A stretch of DNA of 64,000 bases from Nipponacmea schrenckii (Eukaryota > Mollusca > Gastropoda > Lottiidae). The first letter of the stretch is position 1. Every line of letters starts with the position of its first letter. The position numbers and the translations under genes are program-made. This document shows positions 12,201 to 22,879 of the stretch, piece by piece. The notes below the pieces were generated by a model, which did no database searches, was not told the origin of the DNA, and saw only the letters and a list, made by a program, of their open reading frames with translations. The DNA lies in assembly GCA_030562195.1 (NCBI GenBank), contig JAUJPP010000003.1, positions 36,710,602-36,774,601 of the forward strand, in the 5' to 3' direction.

Positions 12201-13119
12201 GACTAGCAAAGAAAATTAAACCAGACATGAGACAATATGACAGACAAAAGGAAAAGCTGTAAGTTTTATCTTTTGAAGTCAATATGATTGTCGTAGCTTT
12301 TGTATAATCTAAAATTAAGGGAAAAAATTCAAACCAACTAAGTACCCTAGAATATGAGGCCACATTGATACCTTTTTTTACATATATTCATTAAATAGGC
12401 CCTTTCAAGAAAAATGTTTTCTTTCTTTTTGTAGCGGAGAGGATTTTTATGCTGACTCAAATACCCTAGGTTTACATCATCAGAAAGATTCAGAAGACGC
12501 TGTAAATAGAATGGTAGAAGATTTAGAAAAACAGTAAGTAATATATATTATTGAGAATTTGTTGTTGTATTACAGAATGGTAGGTGTGCTATGACTAGGT
12601 TTAAATTTATTTGTAGCACCATTTACAGAGTAAATAGAGAAAGGGGAGTGACTGAAGTCTGCATTGATAATTACTGACATATTACTTCAATCCTTAGCAG
12701 GAGCCTCAATGAACTAAGCTAAATTGTATTAATGATTGTATAAGCAGTGTAACAAAATAGGTTATGGAAACCAGCATGTACATCCAGCCCAACTCAGAGT
12801 CTCAAGTTTCCATGTCACAGTATAACTCCAACCAACTTGTGAAATATTAACTACTATAATAGTTTTGACCATCGATTGAAAACAATAATTTTGAGTTCAT
12901 GCACTCAGAAAACAAGACCAGATCCTCATTTTCATATTTTTGATCTGTTACAGAATTGATAAAAGATCTAAATATAGTAGAAGGAGACAATTTGACGAAG
13001 ATGCTGATATTGATTATATTAATGAAAGAAATATGAAATTCAATAAGAAATTGGAGAGGTTCTATGGTGACTATACATCAGAAATCAAACAGAATTTAGA
13101 AAGAGGAACAGCTGTTTAA
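9222..13119 (+). CDS. SYF2: Pre-mRNA-splicing factor SYF2
   Basis: Spliceosome component (NineTeen complex/XAB2-associated, p29) acting in the nucleus in both splicing steps. Seven exons: 9222-9230 (only MAS), 10119-10208, 10885-11010, 11244-11361, 12168-12258, 12435-12533 and 12954-13119. Phases agree at each junction and give 232 aa (human 243). The family core is complete: [98 protein letters not shown], then [20 protein letters not shown] and the invariant end [12 protein letters not shown]. The N-terminal ~20 residues are Ser/Pro-rich and variable, as usual. Intron 1 carries an interspersed repeat (9480-9785) and intron 2 a TTAA-flanked MITE (10241-10726). Confidence 0.96.
9480..9785 (+). 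repeat. Interspersed repeat family A, copy 1 (SYF2 intron 1)
   Basis: About 300 bp that realigns in the same orientation with 15049-15325. Shared blocks include AATACTTGGTTTCTGTAC, ATGAAAGTAAACC, AACATCCGCTTG, AAAACCACTATTTT and GATTATCTCAGAAAT (ATTATCTCAGAAAT here). No coding capacity or clear terminal repeats were seen, so its class is unknown. Confidence 0.75.
10241..10726. mobile_element. TTAA-flanked MITE family B, copy 1 (SYF2 intron 2)
   Basis: A 486-bp element bounded by TTAA with terminal inverted repeats TTAAAGGGATAATAGGC at the left and the complement GCCTATTATCCCTTTAA at the right. It is an inverted copy of 22880-23353: shared internal blocks include the GTCCTTGACCCCTACTGTTG type, GATTAACTACTTTA type and CCATCAAGCGA type. 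TTAA ends are typical of piggyBac-like non-autonomous elements, but whether TTAA is a duplication or part of the repeat cannot be decided here. Confidence 0.8.
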
Positions 13120-15048
13120 GCTTTATTATTGCCTGCCTGAACTTTTAAAAGTGTAATTATAACATGTTAAGCCCCATTAACCAAGATTTGAAGACATGTT
13201 ATGCAAATATGCTGTATATAGTAAAATAAGAAAACTGGCAATGTAAATATGTTTGTATATAATATAATTGAAAAACAATGTATACGTGTTTGTTTACAAT
13301 AGAAATAATATTTAAACCTAGGAAAAAATGGCATAGTGACTAAAAGTAAGTCCTTATTGTTGGCATGTTCGTAATGCCTGTGCATCCCACATTCTTGTCA
13401 TTAATTTTGATTGGTAGAGAATACACTTCTTGACCAATCAAATTCCCTAAAGAATCAAAGTTCATGATTGAGTTATTACCAAAAGAATTAAGAATGATGG
13501 GCTGTGAATGGTATATTTCTGTCAAGTAAATGCATTAGTTTCAAATGATTCAATGGAGATCGCCATTTCCCCATCACCATCCTTTAACTCAAACTATTGA
13601 ATAGTGACGTAATGTCTTAAAAAAAAAGGAGTCTCTCATTTAGATATAGAAATACGTTATTTAAGATAAAAACTGCATAAAAATATTCCTAACCTAATAC
13701 AGTAGAACCTGTATTCAGAGACCACTCTTGGGAATGTTCGAAAACGTTTGCTGAATTAAGGTGGTCTCTTATGGGAGGAAATGCAAGACTTTTTCTTTTG
13801 ACATTTTAGAAATGATAGGGTCTTACTCTTACTCATTCATGTGTAGTTGGGTTTTTACTACTTTTAATGCTGTCTCCGATATACCGAACCACGAGATAAC
13901 CCAATTCTGTGGGACTGTGTTTTTGCCCCTCGTGATAATTTTAGCAAGGTCGCTATGGGCTTCATTGTATGCACATTTTTATATACATGTTTTTAAAAAA
14001 AAAAATGAGTTTTAAGTTTATTTCAATGTTTAAAGCTACATGTACTTTGTTGATGTAATAAATGTATTTAAAGTGTAAAACATTAATGCAGTTTCTGTGC
14101 CTGTTTCGCAAGGACTTCAGAAAAAAAGCAATTGGGGAATTTTTTCAGCCATTTTCTAAACGGTGTATGGTTACTTTTATCCTTCTCCAAACTGACCTCT
14201 TGGCAAGGACCTAAATATCATAGTTATTCTATGAATTCTCCTCCTTAACTCAGAAATTATTATTATAGGCCAATTCTTTTGGCGATTTCCATCTATTGTC
14301 GAGGATCGAGATTATATGGCCATGACTCCCCATGAAACATCTACGAGGGTTCTCCTCTTTCCATAGAAAGATATTTAAAAGGACTGATTTTGACATGTTG
14401 GTCGTATACTCGCGTCACCAATGTTCATTCACCCGTCCCGTCGATTCTTCTACAATTGTCCGTTAACACTATAACAAGGGCTCCTAATTAATTCATCGTG
14501 TAGGCCAGGGAAAAAAGTATTTTGGTTGCAGTCAACTGAGTACTAGCCTTTCATTTCCCCCATTTTTTTGTTTAGATACTGTTTCGTGGACCGGGTCGGA
14601 TCCGAGTTTGGGAACCCTGCTCTGGAAGGTATACAATGTTCCGTTATTGACGGATGTTGATAATACTATATTGCAGAACCTATATTAGGCTGTCACACCA
14701 ACGAGATTTACAACCGACCCCGACGCGTAACCCTACTAGACAGAAAGAAAACAATAACAGTAAAGTTTCGGCCAGGATAATGCCTACCAACTACAGTGGT
14801 AAATATCTCTTGCCAATTCTGTCGTATTTTTTTTTTCTTCTCAATACCAAAGAACTAGGGTTTTCAATTTAAAAAATATCAATAAAATATCATTCTTTAT
14901 TTGTATTTTTAATCCATTTTCACCCTTAATGTTTTATAGCAAAATCCGTTACACTCTACTTTTCGCTTGATGATAAATTTTACGGTAGCCTTAATTGTTT
15001 CAAAAACAAAATTTTGAAGTACTAAATTGAACGTGATCTGTTTCAGTG
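13120..15048. other. SYF2 3'UTR and repeat-poor intergenic stretch, with a possible pogo/Tigger-like end near 13698
   Basis: Downstream of SYF2 there is AT-rich 3'UTR-like sequence. Near 13698, TACAGTAGAACCTGTATT followed by GAGACCACTC resembles the terminus of pogo/Tigger-type elements flanked by TA, but no matching right end was found. A 72-codon plus ORF at 14654 and others here have no recognisable features and are taken as chance. Confidence 0.35.
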
Positions 15049-15325
15049 TTTAATCACGAAATTCAACCTTCCAAAACTTTTGCCAGAAATTTCGTTGTGA
15101 ACTTTCCTATATGTCACCATAGAACTGTATGCCAATACTTGGTTTCTGTACAAAATTTCAAAATGAAAGTAAACCGCAACAATTTATGAACATCCGCTTG
15201 GCTTTCACTGCATACAAAACCACTATTTTAAGAAATAACCTTCCCTTCCGCTAATTAAATTTCTGATTATCTCAGAAATCCCGAAAGAAAATGCTATTTC
15301 AGAAATCAAATTCCAAATCTATACC
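15049..15325 (+). repeat. Interspersed repeat family A, copy 2
   Basis: Same family and orientation as 9480-9785, with several short indels. It forms the left boundary of the complex repeat field that runs to about 17.1 kb. Confidence 0.75.
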
Positions 15326-15588
15326 AAAAAATACTTATAAATCAATATGAAAAAACTTCTATGGGTGGGAGACAGAAGGTTTCTAAAGGATTGGCTTAGG
15401 TTCAAAGATATGGTTTCCGCATATCAAACACAAGAGCACATCGTTGCGCATCGTCTCCACACCAATGGACCAAAAACAATTAAACACTCGCTAGCTGCCC
15501 CGAATGGGTTAATTTGTAGTCAAATTTAATGCAGAGTTGATTAAACATTTCTGTATGATAAAATAGAGAGGAAAGATAGTGTTCGACT

Positions 15589-16004
15589 CAGGAGCGCGGG
15601 AACAAATTTTAGGTTGGGGGGGGGGGGGGCAAACTATTTCAAAGTCAAAAAATCAAAAAACTGTTATCATTCATATACCTTTATTTCAAAATTCGAAGAC
15701 AGACTTCCTTTCGAATGTTTTCATTATGAAGCTATACATGATGTCTTCAAGTTTAATTTTGTTTCATTAAAACATAAATTATTATTTATTCAAATAATTT
15801 GATCGTGATAGACAAACTAATATTCTTTGATTGTATTATCAGCTTCTAAGGTTAAAAAAACCCAAAGAAATTTACAAATATGGCCTTATGAGAGTTAGGC
15901 TACCCGGTACGTATAATTATTTTATTTCATTTTGGGGGGGGGGGGGCAAAAGATATTTTTGCATTTGCCCCCCCCCCCTGCTCCCCCCTGTTCCCGCGCC
16001 TATG
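15589..16004. mobile_element. hAT-type MITE (family C), copy 1, with perfect 8-bp target-site duplication
   Basis: 416 bp starting CAGGAGCGCGGGAACA and ending with the complement TGTTCCCGCGCCTATG. It is flanked on both sides by GTTCGACT (15581-15588 and 16005-16012). The CAG...GCG ends with an 8-bp duplication are diagnostic of hAT elements. Interior G-runs (15615-15629) and C-runs (15968-15978) sit just inside the ends. No transposase is present. It interrupts a repeat unit whose uninterrupted paralogue lies at 16281-16340. Confidence 0.92.
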
Positions 16005-16042
16005 GTTCGACTTTAAAAGAAAAAGAAATTTGAAAAGAGCTT

Positions 16043-16111
16043 CAATTTGGATACGAACTCGGGACCTCAAAGTTGCCGAGCAAACGCCAAAACCTCTAGG
16101 CCACAGCGACT
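16043..16111 (-). repeat. tRNA-derived SINE head, copy 1
   Basis: Read on the minus strand, an A box TGGCCTAGAGG (16103-16093) is followed by a B box GAGTTCGTATCC (16060-16049), at tRNA-like spacing with GAGGTCCCGAGTTCG context. The 3' part continues into TTGAAGCTCTTTTCAAATTT, shared with copy 2. The B box has one substitution from GTTCGAATCC. A cloverleaf does not close convincingly, so this is a SINE head and not a tRNA gene. Confidence 0.7.
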
Positions 16112-16340
16112 TAGGGTTACGAGTTAGGGTTAGCTGTGATTCAATTAGAGGGCTTCAATCGGCCACAATCAATCAAAACCATTGTCACTAGCTGCCCCGA
16201 ATGGGTTAATTTGTAGTCCAAGCCAATTAGGGTTACCTATGCACAGCCTAATCCAGAGTTGATAAAAGAAATTCTGTATGATAAAATAGAGAGGAAAGAT
16301 AGTGTTCGACTTTTAAAAAAAAGAAATTTGAAAAGAGCTT

Positions 16341-16409
16341 CAACTGGGATTCGAACTCGGGACCTCAAAGTTGCCGAGCAAACGCCAAAACCTCAAGTCC
16401 ACAGAGACC
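16341..16409 (-). repeat. tRNA-derived SINE head, copy 2
   Basis: Second copy on the minus strand, with B box GAGTTCGAATCC (16358-16347) matching the Pol III consensus and a decayed A box TGGACTTGAGG (16401-16391). Copies 1 and 2 each have one better box, so they are probably inactive duplicates of one ancestor. Confidence 0.7.
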
Positions 16410-17064
16410 TAGGGTTACGATTTAACCCTAGGATTAACCCTTGCAGATCGACTTTATTTTGCAAAGTCCAAAGGATTAGCTTAGAAAAGGGCTATAGTTG
16501 GTTCAAAAATATGGTTTCCGCATATCAAACGAAAGAGCACAACGTTGCGCAGCGTCTCAACACGAATGTATGTACAAAACATTCAATTAGAGGGCTTCAA
16601 TGGGCCAAAAACAATTAAACGCCAAAACCTCTTACGACTTAGGGTTAGCTGAGGTTAACCCTAACCCTAGGATTAACCCTTGCAGATCGACTTTATTTTG
16701 CAAAGTCCAAAAGGATTAGCTTAGAAACGGGCTATAGTTGGTTCAATCAATCAAATCAAACGAAAGAGCACATCGTTGGGCATCGTCTCAACACGAGTTA
16801 GGGTAGGCAAAGTCCAAAAGGATTAGTTTAGAAAAGGGCTATAGCTGGTTCAAAGATATGGTTTCCGCATATTTAACGAACGAGCGCACCGTTGCGCATC
16901 GTCTCAACACCAATTTTTTTTGTACAAAACATTCAATTAGAGGGCTTTGTTGGGCCAAAAACAATTATTACCCTTCTTGTGTTTGTATCTATATGTATCG
17001 GACTTTCATCTTTATAGCACTTAATCATATACTGCGAATGAACATCAAAATGAAACCAACTGTC

Positions 17065-17140
17065 GAGGGTTTTTTAACGTGCACAGCCTGCCTTTAGCGC
17101 ACGTGACCTCTGTTTATTGTCCCATCCATACAACTAGACG
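17065..17140 (+). repeat. Dispersed motif family D, copy 1
   Basis: About 75 bp containing TTTAACGTGCACAGCCTG, then TGTTTATTGTCCCATCC and ACTAGACG. Related copies lie at 45211-45280 and 54822-54889 in the same orientation. It resembles conserved SINE-like tails common in mollusc genomes, but that link is from memory and unchecked. Confidence 0.65.
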
Positions 17141-17199
17141 TTTTTTTCCAAGATATCGCCTCAAACCTGCATCAATAAGAAACCGGACTAAAAAATCCG

Positions 17200-17455
17200 A
17201 AATGCCTAATAGAAGGTGTGCTTAATTGAAGGTGTGCCTAAATCATTGTGTCTAAATGGCGCTATACCTAATTGAATGTGTGCCCAAATCATTGTGCCTA
17301 AACGACAGTGTGCCTAAAAGAGTGTGCCTGATTGAGTATTGGACTAAATCGCTGTGCCTAAATAACACTATGCCCAAATGACATTATTGTGCTTATCTGA
17401 CATTGTGTCTAAATGAGGTGTACTTTAAAAAAAAGTGTGCCTAAATGACTGCTTA
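17200..17455. repeat. Degenerate short-period tandem repeat (GTGTGCCTAAATCATT type)
   Basis: At least 12 imperfect copies of a unit near 17-18 bp built around GTG(T/C)GCCTAAAT, with variable spacers. The divergence is high, suggesting an old array. It ends about 100 bp past the GGH stop codon on that gene's 3' side. Confidence 0.7.
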
Positions 17456-17559
17456 CCTGAATATATTATGTAAACGTTTTGAGTTTTGAAAGAAAATTAA
17501 ACATTATGAAAGTGAAAAAATAAAAACTTTAATGAATAAATCAACTTGAACATATAAAT

Positions 17560-20500
17560 TTACAGGAATGGATCGTATTTAGAATTTACTAAATTGAAAT
17601 AGTAAATGACATCAAAAGTCCCATCGGTGTGATACGATCTTTTATAATTATCAATCATTGCTTGAATTTCTGACGTGGAATTCTGGAATTTATGATTACT
17701 CTTCCTTGCTGAAAGTAGAGAAAAAAAACTTCAACTCGTGGATCCAATATGTGAAACATATATAGGGAAAGCGATCTGAATCGACTGGTGATCAGGAGAT
17801 TTTTTTTAAAGAACATGGTCTGTGGCCCAGTTTAATGTTCTCTGGTACCAGTGGTTCAATTACCACAGAGGTTGATTGAACCAAGGACCTTATGTCAGCT
17901 ATGGCAGCCAATATGTACATGTACATGAAAACAATTACTAAGACCTGTACCTTTACTTTAGAAAGATTTCTGAATCATCTATTCCAAAAGGAATCGAATG
18001 ATAGGTCATTCGACTAAACCTCTTGCTATCCCCATGTGAATCATTGCAAGAAGAACAAGTTTTAACTAATTAACACGATACTCCCGGATATACTTTTCAG
18101 TATATTAGAGCGGCCATTAATCTTTGTCAAGTGGTGCCTAAATATTCACCCCTATTGCATTCAAAGACCACATGTAACATATTGTAAAGTGTATCAATAC
18201 ATTCAAATAACTGTAGTCTCTTTGATGTTCACAAACAAGAAAATTTCGACATGTATTTCCTAAGTCAAGAGTAATAACTCAAGGACGGACGGACGGACGG
18301 ACGGACGACGGACAGGGATGACGGTAAAATATACATTTTACATAATATATGACCACATTGAAATTTGGCCGTATAAAAACATACCTTCAGAAACGAAAAA
18401 GTTAGCCATATATTGGCTAACTTCAACAGCACTTTCATCGTGGTCTATATCAAGTTTTGGATTCCATACAAAATTATTTTTCTCCGGGTGCCATTGAACA
18501 CCATAAAATGGGTAATTCTTAGCTGTAACAGATGATATTAAACATTACATTTTTTTACATTAGTGTTTAAAACTTATCATTTAGATATCGCAGTAATAGT
18601 ACTTGTACCCCAATAAAAGACAATATTATAAAGCCTCGGCGGAAAGGCAGGGGCGCGGGAACAAATTTCAGGTTGGGGGGGGGGGGGCAAACTATTTCAA
18701 AGTCAAAAAACTGTTATCATTCATATACCTTTATTTAAAAATTAATCGAATTTTGGGAGATAACTCAAAAGAATTAAGACAAAAATTATTATTTATTCAA
18801 ATAATTTGATTGTGATAGAGAATCTTATATTATTTACCAGCTTCGAAGGTTAAAAAACCAAGGAAATTTACAAATATGGCCTTATGAGACAATTACATAT
18901 TTAGGCTACCCGGTACATGTAATTATTTTATTTCATTTTTTGGGGGGGGCAAAAGATATTTTTGCCCCCCAACAAAAATTTTTGGGGGGGCATTTGCCCC
19001 CCCTGCCCCCCCTGTTCCCGCGCCTATGCGGAAAGGAAATGCCATTACCTTCGAAAGTGGAAACAAATTCAATACCCCCTCTGTCTGTATTAGTTGATAA
19101 TACATTATAGAAACTATATAATGATTTAGTATTTTGGAATGTCTGAAATAAAGATAAAAAAATATATAAGAAGAAAAAACGACCGACTGTCAATGGCCAA
19201 ATAATATTATTAGAGTTGCTATAAATTTATTACTTATAAATCTGAAAAGTGAACCATTTTGACATTGACTTAAAATGAAGTTTGAAAAATATGCAAATAT
19301 CTTTGAAATAATATTACATGTACTTAATTATACCTTTGTTGTCATGCTGTAGTGGTGGTTATTAAAAGTGACAGGTTTCTGTGTCAGAAAGTCATAAATT
19401 CTCGATGGCAATGGGCCGAACAACCTGCTCTTGCCTGAAAAAAAGTCACAATCAATAGTTAAAGCTACATAATTACTTACATCAAGATGAAAACGACAAT
19501 GTTCAATCTCATCCTGGGATTTAATTAGGTAGCTGCATGGCCGTAATTTAAAATAGATAGCTGCATGGCGAATCTTCAGAATGTCAAACTATTAAAATTA
19601 TACGTATATGATGCCCCGTTTAAAGGCAAAAGCAAAACCTTGCTCATCCCCGAGAACCTTATGTTAAAGAGGGGTAAATTCGCATGATTATACACATTTT
19701 CAAAAAGCGCCTGTGCCACAATTGAATCATCTTTTTCCCCTCTATGTCTGGGCTACACATTCCGAACTGGAGCTTACCTGCTAAAGTTTTTGAGATATTA
19801 AGTGGTAAAGGTAAATTTTCACTATCTGTATGGCTTAATAAATCGATGTCTGCTGTAAGATTAGTTAAAAGTTGAAAGCCTTGACAAGTACCCCATAGTG
19901 GAAAATAATCACCTTCATCGTTAGCCTATTGTACAAATTAACATAGTAATTATGACAGGTATGGTAAATTACTTACACTTCAACTAAAAACAATGTAACT
20001 CATTGTCATTGCACAGAGCCACACAAGGAGATAACGCGATCAATATAAATGGAAAAGAACGATTGCCAGATGATCAATTTCACAAAATACCAAGATATTA
20101 CGAACTCCGTCTTATACCTCAAAGATTACCTCCAATCAAACCTACTCACTACTCCCCGACATACAGGCTGTTAAAATAAGGTATGGCTTATTGTTCGCAG
20201 ATTTTCTGATTGGCTGTATTTGTAAGCGTACAATGAAACCAAATTGCGTCGCTGTATTCACATACTTTCGTAATACAAGAAAGGAGGTTATATTGCAGTC
20301 AGGGTATAAGGCGACGTAATAAAAATATTGATATTGCGAAGACGGGTGCCAACAGACAGAAAAGCTCTGAATTACCAACCCGGAAATATCTCTCACACCA
20401 GAGACAACGGTGCACTATTTCCAATGTAATAGGCTGTAAGAGCTTTAAGTTTAATGTCAAACGGTCAAGGATGTCAAAGGATTATAATATTATTATATAA

Positions 20501-21795
20501 CTCAATCGCATCTGCTATACGAAATATTAATAATAGAATTGATTGTTCTTACAACGAAAACAAAATAATAATAAAATGGTGGAAGATCTTGGTACCTTTA
20601 TAGCCAAGTCATAAATATATCTGCCACTGTGAGCATAATAACTACTTATTAGTCCCACACCACCACCGGGAAACAACACACTGTAATCAAAATGCACAAT
20701 GTACGAAAAGGAAAAAGAGCATAAAATCACAATATTAGAGTCAACATTATCAAGGAAGCAATTGTAAAGTTGTATTATGCAAGTTTGTTTTCATTTCCTT
20801 GTTTTCAATTTTGAATTATAAATTACAGGAAGTAGATGAACTTGTAAGAATGACTCATAATATCATGATCAAACTAGCTAATTAATTAGGAATATTGGTA
20901 TAAAAAATATTTATCTTTAATTTACCAACCATACAAAATATACTGAGATGAAAATAATGGATTAACTGGAACATACCCATTAATTTGTGAAAAAGCTTTC
21001 TCGTAATAACTTTTTGGCTGGTCAGCCCTGGAATGTATTATATATAAAGGGCTAAGGCCTGATATTATACAATGAAATGACGCAAATCCAAACAACACAT
21101 CACTACCAAAATTAGTCATCATAATATATATCAATACCAGCTTTGTACGGGGTGGCTTGAAAAAAGGGTGTGTGTGAGTGGGGATGGGGGGATTGGGCAT
21201 TGCCCAATTTCAAACTTATTGCTTATCGAAGATGACCTTGAAGTGAAGTGATCAAATGCCTATTTTTGTAACTGCAGGAACCACAGGCTTATGACTGAAA
21301 ATTTGAATAATGCAAGTTGGTGCATTTCAAATAAAAGGTGTAGAAAACATCTTTACAATAAAAGTCATAACTTGACACCAAAATCTTACCTCACTGGAAC
21401 TACTCTTGCCCCCGATGCCTCCAAATAAGTGACATAACTGGCTGGTATATAAGTTTCTTCTTTACCAAACACTCTTTGTGTTAATATACCTTTAAAATCA
21501 CAATAACAAAATATCGTCACTGTTCAAATAGTGCTTAATGCACTGTAGTGCCTTCACAATCTTGAGTCATAACTAAGAAAATGATTTGAGAAAAGAGAAT
21601 CAGATATACTGGCATTCATTACCTTCCGTACAGTAAACATTTCTTAAAATAGACAGCCTACCATAACGGAACGAAGATAAACTTAAACAACTTACCTATA
21701 ATAGGTCTAAGATTTGTGCTTTCTATATCTTGAACAAGAATCATACATATGGAAATAAAGGCAAATACGTTGTTGTGTTTAAACATCATGACCAT
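17560..21795 (-). CDS. GGH: Gamma-glutamyl hydrolase (folylpolyglutamate hydrolase)
   Basis: Secreted or lysosomal peptidase (family C26, class I glutamine amidotransferase fold) that removes gamma-linked glutamates from folylpolyglutamates. Nine exons on the minus strand: 21795-21696, 21489-21390, 21027-20977, 20680-20596, 19925-19778, 19434-19334, 19142-19049, 18522-18385 and 17708-17560. All phases agree, giving 321 aa (human 318). Residues 1 to ~26 form a signal peptide with the hydrophobic core VFAFISICMILV. The body has LRPIIGILTQRVF, TYIPASYVTYLEASGARVVP and VLFPGGGVGL. The catalytic Cys is C126 in DYFPLWGTCQGFQLL and the catalytic His is H238 in YPFYGVQWHPEK with Glu240. An ATG at 21864 would extend the N-terminus, but the 21795 start gives the better signal peptide. 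The intron after exon 7 contains a hAT MITE beginning 12 bp from the donor. Confidence 0.96.
18231..18377 (+). repeat. GGACGG microsatellite with array-family tail (GGH intron)
   Basis: CTAAGTCAAGAGTAATAACTC, then (GGAC)n from about 18282 to 18305, then GACAGGGATGACGG and a tail ending TTTGGCCGTATAAAA. The same order (AAGTCAAGGGCAATAACTCA, GGACGGACTGACAGG, GGGCGTATAA) ends the large array at 24445-26262. It is therefore a single-unit relative of that family. Confidence 0.7.
18648..19028. mobile_element. hAT-type MITE (family C), copy 2, in GGH intron 7
   Basis: 381 bp from CAGGGGCGCGGGAACA to TGTTCCCGCGCCTATG, flanked by a perfect 8-bp duplication CGGAAAGG (18640-18647 and 19029-19036). It shares its interior with copy 1 (TTTCAAAGTCAAAAAA, CTGTTATCATTCATATACC, AAATATGGCCTTATGAGA) in the same orientation. 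The right end lies next to GGH exon 7: its donor dinucleotide is 19048-19047. Confidence 0.92.
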
Positions 21796-22879
21796 ACTAG
21801 TTTTAATAGGAAAACCCAAAATAAGTCTAATATGTCTACTCTTCCGTAACCATGTATTACACAAACAACCACTTTTACCAGAGGGTTGGCCTATAGATAA
21901 TCTATGATACGGTGGCTTATTTAGGACAAATAGTAAACTTTGAACCTTTAGTTGTTAGGTATTTATTGGAGAATATTTACTTTTAGTGGGTCATATTTTT
22001 ATATCAGTTGGACCAAAAACTGTTAATTATCGATGCATTGTCAATTCATCATAAAATATCATATATATAATTGCTTTTCATCAGTTTGTTCATAGCCGAG
22101 AGATCCTGATAAAGCAAACCCTAAAGGGGTGTGCCCGTAGTCAGTTTGATAGTTCGGAGGGAATCGAGTGATGGGCAATATATCGGGAGAGACGATGGGT
22201 ATGGTCTCAATTGATACAACGATAATCTTTGTGAATATTAGTAGGTTTACCATCAGCCTGCAATAACCTCTCTTGTTTTGAACAGACGAAGAATTTAATT
22301 TTTAATTATATTGTGGATCTTTTTTTTTGTAATCTGCACCTTTCCCGTTTTCTCTTGGTAAATTGGGTCAGAGCAGATTCCACTTTTGCCTCACCCTTTT
22401 GTGTATTTAAAGGGATATTTTGTACTTAGTAGAATCATACCCTTCGTGTTAAAGCATTTTCAATCTGTCTTGTTGCCATAATACAGCTTTTTTTACATAT
22501 CCCCCCCCCCGGCCATTTTTTCGGAGCTTCCTATACAGACCTATTCAAAGGAATCTAATTTTGTCAGCTCTAGTTAAATCTGTTAGTCCCTGGTTGGACT
22601 GGTGGTCCTAGAGAATTAGTGTTTCCGACGTAAATTAACCAGTTTAATGTATGAATTACCCTGAAATACACATTTTGAATAGATAGTATCCACTGGAGTT
22701 AGAGTGATATTTATAAAACCAAAATTCGTTTTCTGGCAAAGGGGTGCAACTCGTATCTACAAACATGGTCAGTGCAGACGGCGACCAGTGAGCCAAACTT
22801 AAACAGTCAAAGGTGATCAAAATGATTACAACTGGTATACAAAAAAATCACAAATCAAGAATGCTCAGCAACTGACAGA
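21796..22879. other. GGH upstream region and possible repeat fragment
   Basis: This holds the GGH 5' flank and the spacer to AMN1. At about 22408 TTTAAAGGGATATTTTGTAC resembles the start of family-B-like elements, followed by a C-run at 22501-22510, but no matching right end was found. No gene is recognised. Confidence 0.35.

Larger units (their letters stand above)
15340..17000. repeat. Complex repeat field of duplicated segments between SYF2 and GGH
   Basis: A mosaic of repeated blocks in direct orientation. GGTTTCCGCATAT occurs at about 15412, 16512 and 16859. The block TTGCAGATCGACTTTATTTT plus the following GCAAAGTCCAAA occurs near 16440 and 16680, and its tail again near 16808. CTGCCCCGAATGGGTTAATT occurs near 15497 and 16194. 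GATAAAATAGAGAGGAAAGA occurs near 15558 and 16280. Two tRNA-like SINE heads lie inside, and one unit is split by a hAT MITE. Degenerate telomere-like CCCTAACCC/TTAGGG bits occur near 16112-16135 and 16655-16680. ORFs here are chance products of the repeats. Confidence 0.8.

Noticed and set aside
16341..16409. Functional tRNA gene
   Set aside because: The A box is decayed, stems do not close into a cloverleaf by eye, and the segment is repeated with a common 3' body, which fits a SINE.
16259..16618. 119-codon ORF as a gene
   Set aside because: It lies in the duplicated SINE-bearing repeat field and reads across antisense tRNA-like boxes (the STGIRTRDLKVAEQ-type peptide is a translated tRNA B-box region).
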